The translations under genes were made by a program, and so were the position numbers. Below, piece after piece: positions 54,646-63,371 of a stretch of 64,000 nt of DNA. Under the pieces are notes generated by a model. The model had not been told where the DNA came from. It was given only the letters and a program-made list of their open reading frames with translations, and did not search any database. Numbering within the stretch: the first letter of the stretch is position 1; each line of letters starts with the position of its first letter. Source of the DNA: BM520 sp964594665. Its GTDB lineage: Bacteria > Bacteroidota > Bacteroidia > Bacteroidales > BM520. The stretch spans positions 62,001 to 126,000 of the forward strand of contig CAZQNY010000001.1 of the NCBI GenBank assembly GCA_964594665.1, in the 5' to 3' direction.

Positions 54646-55551
54646 CTATGGATTGGTAGTATTTTGTATTTTCTGATATCTGGAAGCATTTGCGGGGTCA
54701 ATTTCATTCATAATCTGAATTACTTTCGACTTCTCATTAGGCATTCCTTCAGTATAGAGGTTAATTATTTCATCACGTTTGGCATCCAGGATTAGTTGAA
54801 GAGCAAAAAGGCCGGGTTTTTGGCGCGATGCTTTACGCAGATCTTCCAGTGCCTGAGTAGTAAAAGATCGCCCGAGCTGCACATTATCAGCCATGGCATC
54901 AAGGCCTTTACGGTGGTATTTGTATAAAAAGCTACGAATGCCATCATAACTGCTATTCATAAGGTTTTCGATGAGCCAGAAGCGATTTTTCATACTTTCA
55001 TAAGAGCTCCATCCGGGATACGGAGACCCCTGAGCACTATTGACAATGGATTGAGCTTTCTCGTAAAAAGGAGTTCCTGCATGAAACTGAAAAGTATCGA
55101 AATCCATTCCAAGGTACACATAAAGATAGAATGCAATTACAGCTGTAAGGTTGTTGTCGAAGCTGTTATCAGTAAAAATGAGGGGCTCTGATTCAATATA
55201 TTCAAACCGAAGGCTTTTATCCTGATAATTCAAAATCGGAGTGTTATATGAGGAGTTAAATACCGGGCGCCGCAAGGCAATATTCATCTGCCCTTCATAC
55301 TCTTCACTTGAGATACGCTTTGTAAGATTTATCTGAATAGAACACTCAATTTTTTCTTCTTCGCTAAATTCGAAGTTTGTCCATTTACGATCATTAACAA
55401 ACTCATAAAGTGCTTTTTGCATATCCTGAAACACTCTTCTGTCGGTACCTTCAAGCTTGGAAGAGCTCACGCTGACAGTACATTTAAATTCCTGTGCAGC
55501 AATAGTTAATGACAACAATGAAGTAATCAGTATGAGGATGTATTTGTACAT
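54646..55551 (-). CDS. porD: DUF4835 family protein, type IX secretion PorD-like
   Basis: A 301-residue protein with a signal peptide ending AAQ. It is recognised by its place between coaBC and recN and by segments such as FKCTVSVSSSKLEGTDRRVFQDMQ near the N-terminus, SIQINLTKR, and the LGMDFDTFQFHAGTPFYEKAQSIVNSAQ block. I recall DUF4835 proteins being annotated PorD, needed for the type IX secretion machine in Porphyromonas. A type IX system is consistent with the sorting tails of two proteins in this window. The assignment to PorD is from memory of family naming. Confidence 0.8.
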   Translation of the reverse strand: MYKYILILITSLLSLTIAAQEFKCTVSVSSSKLEGTDRRVFQDMQKALYEFVNDRKWTNFEFSEEEKIECSIQINLTKRISSEEYEGQMNIALRRPVFNSSYNTPILNYQDKSLRFEYIESEPLIFTDNSFDNNLTAVIAFYLYVYLGMDFDTFQFHAGTPFYEKAQSIVNSAQGSPYPGWSSYESMKNRFWLIENLMNSSYDGIRSFLYKYHRKGLDAMADNVQLGRSFTTQALEDLRKASRQKPGLFALQLILDAKRDEIINLYTEGMPNEKSKVIQIMNEIDPANASRYQKIQNTTNP

Positions 55552-55588
55552 ATTCCAATTATTTACAAATCTATAAGTGTAAAAAGCA

Positions 55589-56785
55589 TTACATTAATGC
55601 TTTAATATGGTCTGCAATATCTTCAGCAACGAGCGACTTATCTTTCAACGCATATGCTTTGCTATTGCCATCACGATCTAAAATAGTAACCTTATTTGTT
55701 TCAGTATTAAAACCGGCACCATCGTCTTTTAATGAGTTTAGAACGATGAAATCAAGGTTCTTATTTTGCAATTTTGCCAACGCATTATTTTTTTCGCTAT
55801 CAGTTTCCAGTGCAAAGCCTGCAAGGATCTGATTTTTATTTTTTCGTTTCCCCAGTTCAGCAAGGATGTCAGGATTTCTTCTCAGACGAATAGAAGTAAA
55901 ATCTTCTGATTTTTTAATTTTCAGTTTTGCCGGATTTTCGGGAGTATAATCAGCAACAGCGGCAGCCATAACAACAATATCGCAGGCTCTGGCAATATCA
56001 TAACAAACCGAAGCCATTTGCTCTGCGGTATGCACATCAATACGATCAGCGATACGACAAGGAGTATCGAGGAATGTCGGTCCGGTAACAAGATATACCT
56101 CTGCGCCTCTACGGGCAAGGGTTTCGGCAACACTAAATCCCATTTTTCCGGACGAATAATTACCTATAAAACGCACCGGATCGATAGGTTCATAGGTTGG
56201 TCCTGCGGTAACAAGGACTTTTTTTCCGGCAAAATCTTTTTCATCCGCAAAATAATCGGAGAGGATTTGAATGATCTGATCGGGTTCTTCCATTCTTCCG
56301 GCACCTGAAAGGCCACTGGCAAGTTCACCTTCCTGAGGGCTAATAAGCAGATTGCCATAGCCCAGAAGGGTATTTATGTTGGTTTGGACGGAAGGGTGAC
56401 GGAACATGTCAAGATCCATTGCCGGAGCAAAGAATACAGGGCATTTAGCCGCAAGATAGCAGGTTGTAACAAAGTTATCAGCAATTCCGGCAGCCATTTT
56501 CGATAACGTATTTGCCGATGCCGGAGCAACAATCATTACGTCAGCCCAGCGCCCCAGTTCAACGTGATTTGACCACTCCCCTGTTTCAGGATCAAAAGGT
56601 TCGATAATTACCGGACGCTTTGATAATGTTGAGAGTGTTAACGGGGTAATAAAATCCTTTGCCGAGGGAGTCATTACTACTTGTACCTCGGCACCTTCTT
56701 TAACAAGAAGTCGGACAAAAAAGGCGGTTTTATAGGCTGCAATGCTGCCTGTTACCGCCAATAATACATTCTTACCTTTGAGCAT
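55589..56785 (-). CDS. coaBC: Bifunctional phosphopantothenoylcysteine decarboxylase/phosphopantothenate-cysteine ligase
   Basis: A 398-residue fusion catalysing two steps of coenzyme A synthesis. The N-terminal CoaC flavoprotein domain (1-185) shows GSIAAYKTAFFVR, the His in NHVELGRWAD and APASANTLSKMAAGIADN. The C-terminal CoaB domain (190-398) shows VTAGPTYEPIDPVRFIGNYS-type start, SSGKMG and DFIVLNSL. It follows rpoZ by 6 bp in the bamD-rpoZ-coaBC-porD-recN gene run. Confidence 0.96.
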   Translation of the reverse strand: MLKGKNVLLAVTGSIAAYKTAFFVRLLVKEGAEVQVVMTPSAKDFITPLTLSTLSKRPVIIEPFDPETGEWSNHVELGRWADVMIVAPASANTLSKMAAGIADNFVTTCYLAAKCPVFFAPAMDLDMFRHPSVQTNINTLLGYGNLLISPQEGELASGLSGAGRMEEPDQIIQILSDYFADEKDFAGKKVLVTAGPTYEPIDPVRFIGNYSSGKMGFSVAETLARRGAEVYLVTGPTFLDTPCRIADRIDVHTAEQMASVCYDIARACDIVVMAAAVADYTPENPAKLKIKKSEDFTSIRLRRNPDILAELGKRKNKNQILAGFALETDSEKNNALAKLQNKNLDFIVLNSLKDDGAGFNTETNKVTILDRDGNSKAYALKDKSLVAEDIADHIKALM

Positions 56786-56791
56786 CTTATA

Positions 56792-57130
56792 TTATGCTTT
56801 CTTTTCAACAATTTCTTTATGAGGATTTCTGAAATAAATTTTGTCCTCAAGGAATTCATGAATAGCTATAAGGGTAGGCTTTGGAAGTTGTTCATAAAAT
56901 TTGGCGATTTCAATTTGTTCCCTGTTTTCAAACACCTCTTCCAGGTTGTCTGCCGGTGTAGCGAACTCCTCAATTTTCTGATCCAACTCCTTTTTTATAT
57001 CAAGGCCAATCTGGTTTGCTCGTTTTGCCAGAATAGCAACTGACTCATAAATATTGTCAGTTTCTTTGTCGAAGTCTCTCATTTGGCGTGTAATAGCCTC
57101 GGGATCAGTTTTTACTTTTTTATAATCCAT
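56792..57130 (-). CDS. rpoZ: RNA polymerase omega-like subunit
   Basis: A 112-residue protein of the Bacteroidota omega type: MDYKKVKTDPEAITR at the start, NIYESVAILAKRANQI (matching the omega signature), EEFATPADNLEEVFENREQ and the C-terminal LPKPTLIAIHEFLEDKIYFRNP extension. It stabilises beta-prime in RNA polymerase. It is located between bamD and coaBC. Confidence 0.93.
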   Translation of the reverse strand: MDYKKVKTDPEAITRQMRDFDKETDNIYESVAILAKRANQIGLDIKKELDQKIEEFATPADNLEEVFENREQIEIAKFYEQLPKPTLIAIHEFLEDKIYFRNPHKEIVEKKA

Positions 57131-57153
57131 ACCTGTATCTTAAAAATAAACGT

Positions 57154-57945
57154 TTATTCTACCACTGAACGAGACGCAGAAACAATTTGTTCAATACGTC
57201 CTGTATATTTACTTTCTGGAAATGCATCAATAAATGTATTGGTTGCTTCCAATGTATTCTGATACCTTTCCTTTTGTTTTTCCGCAACACTATTTTTTGC
57301 AAATTCATAATTTGCAATTACGATATAAAAGAGTACATCTTCACGGTACTTTGTTGAAGGATAATCCTTTATAACATTATCTAAGGCCGTAAGGGCAGCT
57401 TTATATTCTTCCATTTTCAAATAAAGCTGTGCGATCTCAAAGTCTTTTTTCTCAAGCTTCGCTCTTAATTCATCAATAAGCGTATTGCATTCTTCAATGC
57501 GATTGCTTTCGGGGTAAAGATTAATGAAAAGCTGAAGTTCAGTGATTGCTTCATAAGTATTCGTTTGATCCAGACTGGATTTCGGCGATTCGAGGTACTT
57601 GCAATAGGCACCCATAAAGGCACACTCTTCAGCATATTCACTACGGGGGAATTCTTTGGCAAACCTTTTGAAATAGTAGCTTGCCATGATATTTTCGTTT
57701 AAATTATAATAACAATATGCATTATAATAAGCCAGCATTTCAGCATTTTCAGTGCCACGAATCAATGGTGCCACATGGTCGAAAAGCTGCAATGCCCGTG
57801 TATAATCCTCTTTTTCATAACGACTTACGCCCTCCTGATAGATAGCTTCATAATCGTTAGTTTTCAAAAGCTTGTTAACCCCATTGCACGAGGTAACAAC
57901 AATAATCATTGTAATGATAATACCAATGATGCTCTTATTTTTCAT
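57154..57945 (-). CDS. bamD: Outer membrane assembly lipoprotein BamD
   Basis: A 263-residue lipoprotein (signal ending IIVVTSC) with about five TPR units (for example AIYQEGVSRYEKEDYTRALQLFDHV and ELQLFINLYPESNRIEECNTLIDELRAKLEKKDFEIAQLY). It belongs to the BAM complex that folds beta-barrel proteins. It is the first of the bamD-rpoZ-coaBC-porD-recN run, 23 bp upstream of rpoZ. Confidence 0.9.
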   Translation of the reverse strand: MKNKSIIGIIITMIIVVTSCNGVNKLLKTNDYEAIYQEGVSRYEKEDYTRALQLFDHVAPLIRGTENAEMLAYYNAYCYYNLNENIMASYYFKRFAKEFPRSEYAEECAFMGAYCKYLESPKSSLDQTNTYEAITELQLFINLYPESNRIEECNTLIDELRAKLEKKDFEIAQLYLKMEEYKAALTALDNVIKDYPSTKYREDVLFYIVIANYEFAKNSVAEKQKERYQNTLEATNTFIDAFPESKYTGRIEQIVSASRSVVE

Positions 57946-58006
57946 GGGCGCAAAAATACATTTTTAAATTGAATAAAAAAACGACAACAGATGAATAAAT
58001 ATTACA

Positions 58007-59176
58007 TTAACAGCAGGTTAAATGTACTCCTTCAGAAGGTGTCACAGGATAAAACTCAGGCGTAAAACCTGTTTTTTTTGTGTATGCAGCACATACTTCA
58101 TCTATACACTGGTTTTGAATATTGTTTTTCACAAGGCATATGCAGCAGCCCCCAAAACCGGCACCTGTCATACGAGCCCCAAGAACAACAGGCAGATCCT
58201 GAAGAATCTCCACCATTGTATCTAATTCAAAACCAGTGACTTCATAATCATTTTTCAATGACAAGTGTGATTCATTCATTAATTGTCCAAGGGATATCAG
58301 GTCACCGTCCATCAAGGCTTTTTCAGCTTTTAAAACACGGTGTTTTTCAGATACCACATGCCTGAGGCGTTGTTGTAATACAGAATCGTCTGATAATAAA
58401 TTTTCAGCAGCTGCAAGATCATGAATGTTCAGATCACATAAATTATCGATATAGATTATTTCCCGGATTCTGGATAATGCATTTTGACACTGCTGATAGC
58501 GTTCATTATATTTTGATTCTGCCAGGCCACGTTTTTTACCTGTATTCACAACAAGGAATCCGTAACCATCAATTTGAGCTTTAACAAAACGGTGTCTTGG
58601 CTTGTCACACTCCAAAAAAAGCATGTGCCCGACTTCACCAAAAGAAACAGCATATTGATCCATAATGCCACATGAAACACCTACAAATTCATTTTCTGCT
58701 TTTTGAGCAAGAATAACAATATCAATTAATTCCAGGCTCAGGTTAAAGTATTCATTTAAGGCAAAAAGTGTTGCAACTTCTATACTGGCTGATGAAGACA
58801 TTCCGGCTCCTGCCGGGATATTTCCGGAAAAAAGGAAATCCATTCCAATAGATGGCAAGGAGGTCTTTTCATTGAGTTGTTGGATCGCACCCAGGGGGTA
58901 ATTAATCCATAAATCAGCCTTTTTGGTGTATTTTTCCGAAAGGGGTATCTGATGAACCTTATCAGGGAAATTAAGGGAAAAAAAGCGCAACATACCTTTA
59001 TTGTTGGGTCGCAGTAAAAGATGTGTTCCCATTTCAACGGGAAAAGGCATCACAGGACCACCATTATAATCAATATGCTCACCAATAAGATTTATTCTCC
59101 CGGGGGCAAAACAGGAAGTAATTTTCTCGTTGGAAGACCCAAAGCACTGTACAAAATGTGAGGTTAAATTATGCAT
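58007..59176 (-). CDS. galK: Galactokinase
   Basis: A 389-residue GHMP kinase that phosphorylates galactose at C1. Motifs are the galactokinase signature PGRINLIGEHIDYNGG (25-40), the ATP-binding PAGAGMSSSASIE (about 114-126) and the third GHMP motif MTGAGFGGCC. The start at 59176 gives the usual distance to PGR. Other galactose genes (galT, galM) are absent here. A strong terminator hairpin ends about 10 bp before the start codon, leaving no room for a leader unless transcription begins inside or upstream of the hairpin. Confidence 0.95.
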   Translation of the reverse strand: MHNLTSHFVQCFGSSNEKITSCFAPGRINLIGEHIDYNGGPVMPFPVEMGTHLLLRPNNKGMLRFFSLNFPDKVHQIPLSEKYTKKADLWINYPLGAIQQLNEKTSLPSIGMDFLFSGNIPAGAGMSSSASIEVATLFALNEYFNLSLELIDIVILAQKAENEFVGVSCGIMDQYAVSFGEVGHMLFLECDKPRHRFVKAQIDGYGFLVVNTGKKRGLAESKYNERYQQCQNALSRIREIIYIDNLCDLNIHDLAAAENLLSDDSVLQQRLRHVVSEKHRVLKAEKALMDGDLISLGQLMNESHLSLKNDYEVTGFELDTMVEILQDLPVVLGARMTGAGFGGCCICLVKNNIQNQCIDEVCAAYTKKTGFTPEFYPVTPSEGVHLTCC

Positions 59177-59213
59177 AAAAAAACTGTAATACCCGCAATA
59201 GAACGGGTATTAC
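59177..59213 (-). terminator. Terminator between the FKBP gene and galK
   Basis: On the minus strand GTAATACCCG, loop TTCTATTG and CGGGTATTAC form a perfect 10-bp stem, followed by AGTTTTTTT and the galK ATG. It ends the FKBP unit and may control read-through into galK. Confidence 0.9.
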
Positions 59214-59226
59214 TTTATAAATATTA

Positions 59227-60537
59227 TTAATCTACGATTTCAATAAGCTCTACGTCAAAAATAAGCGCCATGTTAGGTTCAATAATTCCACCGGGGCGCG
59301 GGCTTTCACCATATGCCAGTTCGGAAGGAATAAAGAGCTTCCACTTATCTCCTGTTTTCATTAATTGTAATGCTTCCGTCCAGCCTTTAATTACGCCATT
59401 AACGGCGAATTCTGAGGGTTTCCCTCTCTCGTAAGAGCTGTCAAAAGTTCTTCCATCGATAAGAGTGCCATGGTAATGCACACGAACACGACTTGATGCA
59501 GAGGGGGAATCACCATCACCAGATTGAAGCACCTTATACTGCAGGCCACTGGGTAAAACAACAACACCATCAGCGTTAGCATTATTGGCTAAAAAGGTTT
59601 CGCTTTGTTTTTTATTCAGCGCCATTTGGCGGATTTTTTCTTTCTTTACATCGTCCTGTGATTTGATATCAAGTATTTCAACATCATAGAGCAAAGTAGA
59701 ATAGGGTTCAATAAGACCCTGGCGGCCAAATTCACCAAAAGCGAGTGATGAAGGAACAATTAAATGAGCCACCTGACCTTTACGCATCTGCGAAATACCT
59801 TCCACAAGGCCCTTGGTATCAAAACGGCGACCAAATTCAAATTGTACAGGGCGATTTTCCTGCCAGCTGTCGAAGAGCACCGTGCCATCCATAAGCATTA
59901 CCTTGAAATTAATCTCAACGACATCCCCATTTACAGGTGTTTTTCCTTTCCCGTCACGAATATTAATGAAATAGAGTCCTGATTCGGTTGGTTTCGCAGT
60001 GATTTCATTTTGCTCAATATACTCTGCCATAACAATTGGTTCGTCAGCTTTTCTTTTATCAACACGCTCACGGAGTTCGGTTGAATGTTCTTCTTCTGAC
60101 ATCACTTTTGTAAGCTTAACATCAAAAACCATATTGGTATTCTCCTTAACAAATGCAGGAGCCGGTTCACCGGGCTGGCCGGCCAGTTTGGTAAAGAAAT
60201 TCACCGCATCAATAAGAAATGAAGCGCTGTCGCCTTCCGACATCATGGCAACGGCAGCATAGATATCCCCATCAAAAGTGGGTTCTTCCAGTTTCATTTC
60301 AAAGTCTCTTTTGGAGCCACGAGTGTCAAACAGAATACTATCTTCATAGGAATAAACCATTTGAACCCTGACATAATCACCGAGGTTTGCTGCTTTATCA
60401 CTGCCTGACTGGCTGTAATACTTATAAACTACACCTGTATCAGACAATTCATACCCTTTGGGATATTTTGAATTACAGGAAGTCATAGAGAGCATAACCA
60501 TTGCTGCTCCCATAATAATCATTAATTTGTTTCTCAT
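59227..60537 (-). CDS. Triple-domain FKBP-type peptidyl-prolyl isomerase lipoprotein
   Basis: A 436-residue lipoprotein (MRNKLMIIMGAAMVMLSMTSC) from the ATG at 60537. It has three FKBP-like domains: a degenerate first (about 50-150, with YVRVQMVYSYEDSILFD), a second (about 195-290, with VLFDSWQENRPVQFEFG and LIVPSSLAFG) and a third (about 330-436, with GRTFDSSYERGKPSEFAV, GWTEALQLMKTGDKW and IPSELAYGE). The third keeps the residues of an active prolyl isomerase; the first does not. It probably helps fold envelope proteins. It starts 10 bp after the smaller FKBP gene. Confidence 0.92.
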   Translation of the reverse strand: MRNKLMIIMGAAMVMLSMTSCNSKYPKGYELSDTGVVYKYYSQSGSDKAANLGDYVRVQMVYSYEDSILFDTRGSKRDFEMKLEEPTFDGDIYAAVAMMSEGDSASFLIDAVNFFTKLAGQPGEPAPAFVKENTNMVFDVKLTKVMSEEEHSTELRERVDKRKADEPIVMAEYIEQNEITAKPTESGLYFINIRDGKGKTPVNGDVVEINFKVMLMDGTVLFDSWQENRPVQFEFGRRFDTKGLVEGISQMRKGQVAHLIVPSSLAFGEFGRQGLIEPYSTLLYDVEILDIKSQDDVKKEKIRQMALNKKQSETFLANNANADGVVVLPSGLQYKVLQSGDGDSPSASSRVRVHYHGTLIDGRTFDSSYERGKPSEFAVNGVIKGWTEALQLMKTGDKWKLFIPSELAYGESPRPGGIIEPNMALIFDVELIEIVD

Positions 60538-60547
60538 TTTAAAGTTT

Positions 60548-61090
60548 CTATAGTTTTTCAACATTGATTAGTTCTATATAATAAATCATGGTTGCTTTTG
60601 GCGGAATTTTATTTCCGTCGCCGGCCAGGCCATGCCCCAGAAAAGAAGGAATAATTATTCTGGCTTTATCGTTATTTTTAAGCAACAAAACAGCTTCTTC
60701 CAATCCGGCCACAACCTCACCTTTCCCGGTAATAAAAGTCTTAACTCCATCCTCTTTCCAATGATATACCGTTGTTCCATTTATGAGTTTTACAGTATAC
60801 TGCATTGAAACCCTGCAATTTTTTGTTACAGCGACGCCACCCGGGCTGTCATAAACCTCGTACCGGAGACCGGTGCCGGTAGTAGTCATACTCCAACCGT
60901 AGCGGGCTACGAGGTCATCAATTTGCTGAACTTCAGAAGCCACAACCTTTTTATTTGCATCAATAAGCTGCTCGTCCAGCTGTTGTTTGTTAATGATCAC
61001 CGGACTACGTTCTTTTACCCGGTTCTCCGTACAGGCAGTAACCATGAGCACAGGCAATAAAAATAACATTATACTACGAAAAAGTGACAT
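60548..61090 (-). CDS. FKBP-type peptidyl-prolyl isomerase lipoprotein (GldI-like)
   Basis: A 180-residue lipoprotein (MSLFRSIMLFLLPVLMVTAC) starting at 61090, inside the end of the upstream DHH gene (17-bp overlap). One FKBP domain covers about 85-180, with VSMQYTVKLINGTTVYHW, GLEEAVLLLKNNDKARIIIPSFLGHG and MIYYIELINVE. It resembles GldI, an FKBP lipoprotein of gliding-motility gene sets, though no gld gene is here. The following FKBP gene is co-transcribed. Confidence 0.88.
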   Translation of the reverse strand: MSLFRSIMLFLLPVLMVTACTENRVKERSPVIINKQQLDEQLIDANKKVVASEVQQIDDLVARYGWSMTTTGTGLRYEVYDSPGGVAVTKNCRVSMQYTVKLINGTTVYHWKEDGVKTFITGKGEVVAGLEEAVLLLKNNDKARIIIPSFLGHGLAGDGNKIPPKATMIYYIELINVEKL

Positions 61091-62108
61091 CTTTATTAAG
61101 TTCTTCAGAATACAATGGTAAAAGATCTTCAAACATGCGTATGGTATCGCCCAGTTCCATTTTTGATTCAGCACCGGCAGCATTCTTATGGCCACCACCG
61201 GTAAAATGATTGCGAGCAAAATCATTTACGGAGAAGTTACCTTTTGACCGCAATGAAATTTTTATATGCCCTACCCTTTCAGTAAAAAGTACACCCAGGT
61301 TAATGCCTTTAATGGAGAGCGTATAATTTACCAGCCCTTCGGTGTCACCAACCCGGAAATGAAATCGCTTAAGATCCTGTTGTGTTAAATAAATATAAGC
61401 TGTTTTATGTTCTTTCAGTACTACCATTCGTTTCAGCAGGCTATACCCTAACAGGCGTGTTCTGCTTTCGGAGGAAGTACTGTAAACAAGTGTATGGATT
61501 AACTCCGGATCAGCACCAGCCCTGACAAGGTCACCGATTTTGGGGTATAAATCAGGGTTATTGGATGAAAAGTTAAATGAGCCTGTATCGGTCATAATAC
61601 CAACATAAATTCCGGAAGCAATATCTTTAGTGAGGCATTTTTTATCAGGATTAAGAGCCAAAATAATATCAAAAACTATTTCTGATGCGGAGGATGCTTC
61701 ATGGGTTGAGAAATAAAGGGTAAAACCATCCTCAGGTTCCAGATGATGATCAATTAGTACTATTGGACCGGAGTACTTATCCAGTTCTTCAGCGAAATTA
61801 CCTGCACGGTGGCGGGCATTAAAATCAAGGCATATGGCCAGGTCTGCCTGATGCAAGGCCTGTGTGGCCTCATCCCTTTTTTTCTCAGCATTTACCATTT
61901 CACCAGATCCGGGAATCCAGCGTAAAAAAGCCGGAAATGCATTGGGGGTAATCATCGTGACTGATTTACCCTGTTGTTTCAAAAACAATCCTAAAGCTGC
62001 TGTAGATCCAATGGCATCACCATCAGGATTTAAATGGGTTATTAAAACAATGTTTTTGCTTTCCGAAAGCAGGTTTCGGAATATATCAATTTTCTTTGTA
62101 TCTTTCAT
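61074..62108 (-). CDS. DHH family phosphoesterase, NrnA-like (oligoribonuclease/pAp phosphatase)
   Basis: A 344-residue protein from the ATG at 62108. The catalytic motifs are THLNPDGDAIGSTAALG (DxD), LCLDFNARHRAGN-like AICLDFNARHR, IDHHLEPE (DHH) and MTDTGSF, followed by the DHHA1 domain with the GGGHKNAAG motif. Relatives degrade nanoRNA and 3'-phosphoadenosine 5'-phosphate. It is followed by the two FKBP genes and is divergent from ndk, with a 94-bp gap. Confidence 0.93.
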   Translation of the reverse strand: MKDTKKIDIFRNLLSESKNIVLITHLNPDGDAIGSTAALGLFLKQQGKSVTMITPNAFPAFLRWIPGSGEMVNAEKKRDEATQALHQADLAICLDFNARHRAGNFAEELDKYSGPIVLIDHHLEPEDGFTLYFSTHEASSASEIVFDIILALNPDKKCLTKDIASGIYVGIMTDTGSFNFSSNNPDLYPKIGDLVRAGADPELIHTLVYSTSSESRTRLLGYSLLKRMVVLKEHKTAYIYLTQQDLKRFHFRVGDTEGLVNYTLSIKGINLGVLFTERVGHIKISLRSKGNFSVNDFARNHFTGGGHKNAAGAESKMELGDTIRMFEDLLPLYSEELNKDVTFS

Positions 62109-62202
62109 GCTTAAACTATCGAATGCGTCTGTATCTGCAATCAACAAATGTAAGAAAAAGCTGTTATCCTATTTATTAATATTTCATAAAAAAACCATAA
62201 TT

Positions 62203-62616
62203 ATGACGGGACGCCTGACCTTCACGATAATTAAACCTGTGGCTGTTGCCGAACGACAAGAGGGTAAAATCATTGATGCTATCTTAAAGAAAGGTTTTAA
62301 CATTGTGGCTTTAAAACGACATCAACTGACACAAGAGGAAGCTGAAGATTTTTATACAGTACATAAAGATAAATATTTTTTTACTGATTTGGTAACTTTT
62401 ATGACCAGTTCACCAGTGTATTTGGGTGTTTTGGAGAAGGAGGACTGTGTAGCTCAATTCAGGAAAATAATTGGCGAAACGGACCCCCGGAAGGCTGCAT
62501 CTGGTACTATCCGCAAGCGATTTGGAAAATCCCTGAGATCAAATGCTGTACACGGATCCGACAGCGATGAAAATGCAGCCAGGGAAATTGCTCTTTTTTT
62601 CCCTGAAGTGCTATAA
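62203..62616 (+). CDS. ndk: Nucleoside diphosphate kinase
   Basis: A 137-residue enzyme that equilibrates nucleoside triphosphates. The true start is the ATG at 62203 (MTGRLTFTIIKP); an upstream extension of the frame is not coding. The catalytic His is His117 in SNAVHGSDS. GTIRKRFG matches the KTIRxxFG-type nucleotide site. It is divergent from the DHH phosphoesterase gene and convergent with the XRE regulator gene (4-bp gap). Confidence 0.95.
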   Translation: MTGRLTFTIIKPVAVAERQEGKIIDAILKKGFNIVALKRHQLTQEEAEDFYTVHKDKYFFTDLVTFMTSSPVYLGVLEKEDCVAQFRKIIGETDPRKAASGTIRKRFGKSLRSNAVHGSDSDENAAREIALFFPEVL

Positions 62617-62620
62617 TAAT

Positions 62621-63127
62621 TTATGACGGTTTATACGATTTAAATGTCCCATCCGTATAAAAAATCATAACATTTTCAATTTCACGATTCCTTTCCTCAA
62701 AATTGGCTACACCTACTTTTTTCTGTGTAACATTTGTGTCAACGGGAATCTCACTTGTATTTACCGGGTTCTCAGGCTCTTGGTTTACAGTATTGCTACT
62801 TTTACCCTTATCCTGGCTCGTATGTTTGGTTTCAATTGTATTCAATCCTGAAAACAGATCCTGTGCAGGCAATGCTTCCCGATTCTCTGTGTCCTGTGCA
62901 CTCAACGGTTGTTTACTTTTGTCAACAGGGATTTCTGCTCCTCTAAGTAGCCAATCGGCATCAATTTCAGGAAATTCATCCAATATTTTCACAATAACAT
63001 CAAGACTGGGCTTATTCCTGCCTGAAAGTATATGAGACAGCGTAGAACGCTGTATACTAATCCTGTCAGCAAGTTGCGAAGCATTGATACCATTATCATT
63101 CATCAACTGTCTTATGCGGGTAATCAT
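62621..63127 (-). CDS. XRE-family helix-turn-helix regulator
   Basis: A 168-residue protein. The N-terminal 65 residues form a Cro/C1-type HTH (ASQLADRISIQRSTLSHILSGRNKPS), followed by a Ser/Thr/Asn-rich linker (about 70-145) and a short conserved tail (ENVMIFYTDGTFKSY). This layout is common in Bacteroidota. The target genes are unknown. A 33-bp dyad and TTCAC-type half-sites upstream (63148-63227) are candidates for autoregulation. Confidence 0.9.
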   Translation of the reverse strand: MITRIRQLMNDNGINASQLADRISIQRSTLSHILSGRNKPSLDVIVKILDEFPEIDADWLLRGAEIPVDKSKQPLSAQDTENREALPAQDLFSGLNTIETKHTSQDKGKSSNTVNQEPENPVNTSEIPVDTNVTQKKVGVANFEERNREIENVMIFYTDGTFKSYKPS

Positions 63128-63147
63128 GGCTGTTAATATTTATATGA

Positions 63148-63227
63148 TTCACAAATATAAACATAATTTCACAAAAGTAAAAACACTAATTGTTTCACTT
63201 CTGTAACCGTTGGTTACTTGTGTGAAT
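63148..63227. promoter_or_regulatory. Dyad operator and repeated TTCAC half-sites upstream of the XRE regulator
   Basis: TTCAC-N4-GTAACC-N3-GGTTAC-N4-GTGAA is a perfect two-tier inverted repeat at 63195-63227. Two more TTCACAAA boxes lie 20 bp apart at 63148 and 63168. The gap 63128-63371 between the regulator and the protease gene holds nothing else that I can name. Confidence 0.6.
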
Positions 63228-63371
63228 GTGGATGGTTTACAATTGTGATCATTGCTTTGTTTACAAATGTATCCATCCCCCGTTACCAAGAATCAATAGA
63301 TAAAACCAGTTATTAAACCTCCATTCTTTCAATGAAGATTTTATACACCAAAAAATAAAGACAATGGAAAA

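Noticed and set aside
61864..62202. Long plus-strand extension in front of ndk
   Set aside because: It lies antisense to the DHH phosphoesterase gene and carries no family signal. The enzyme begins at 62203.
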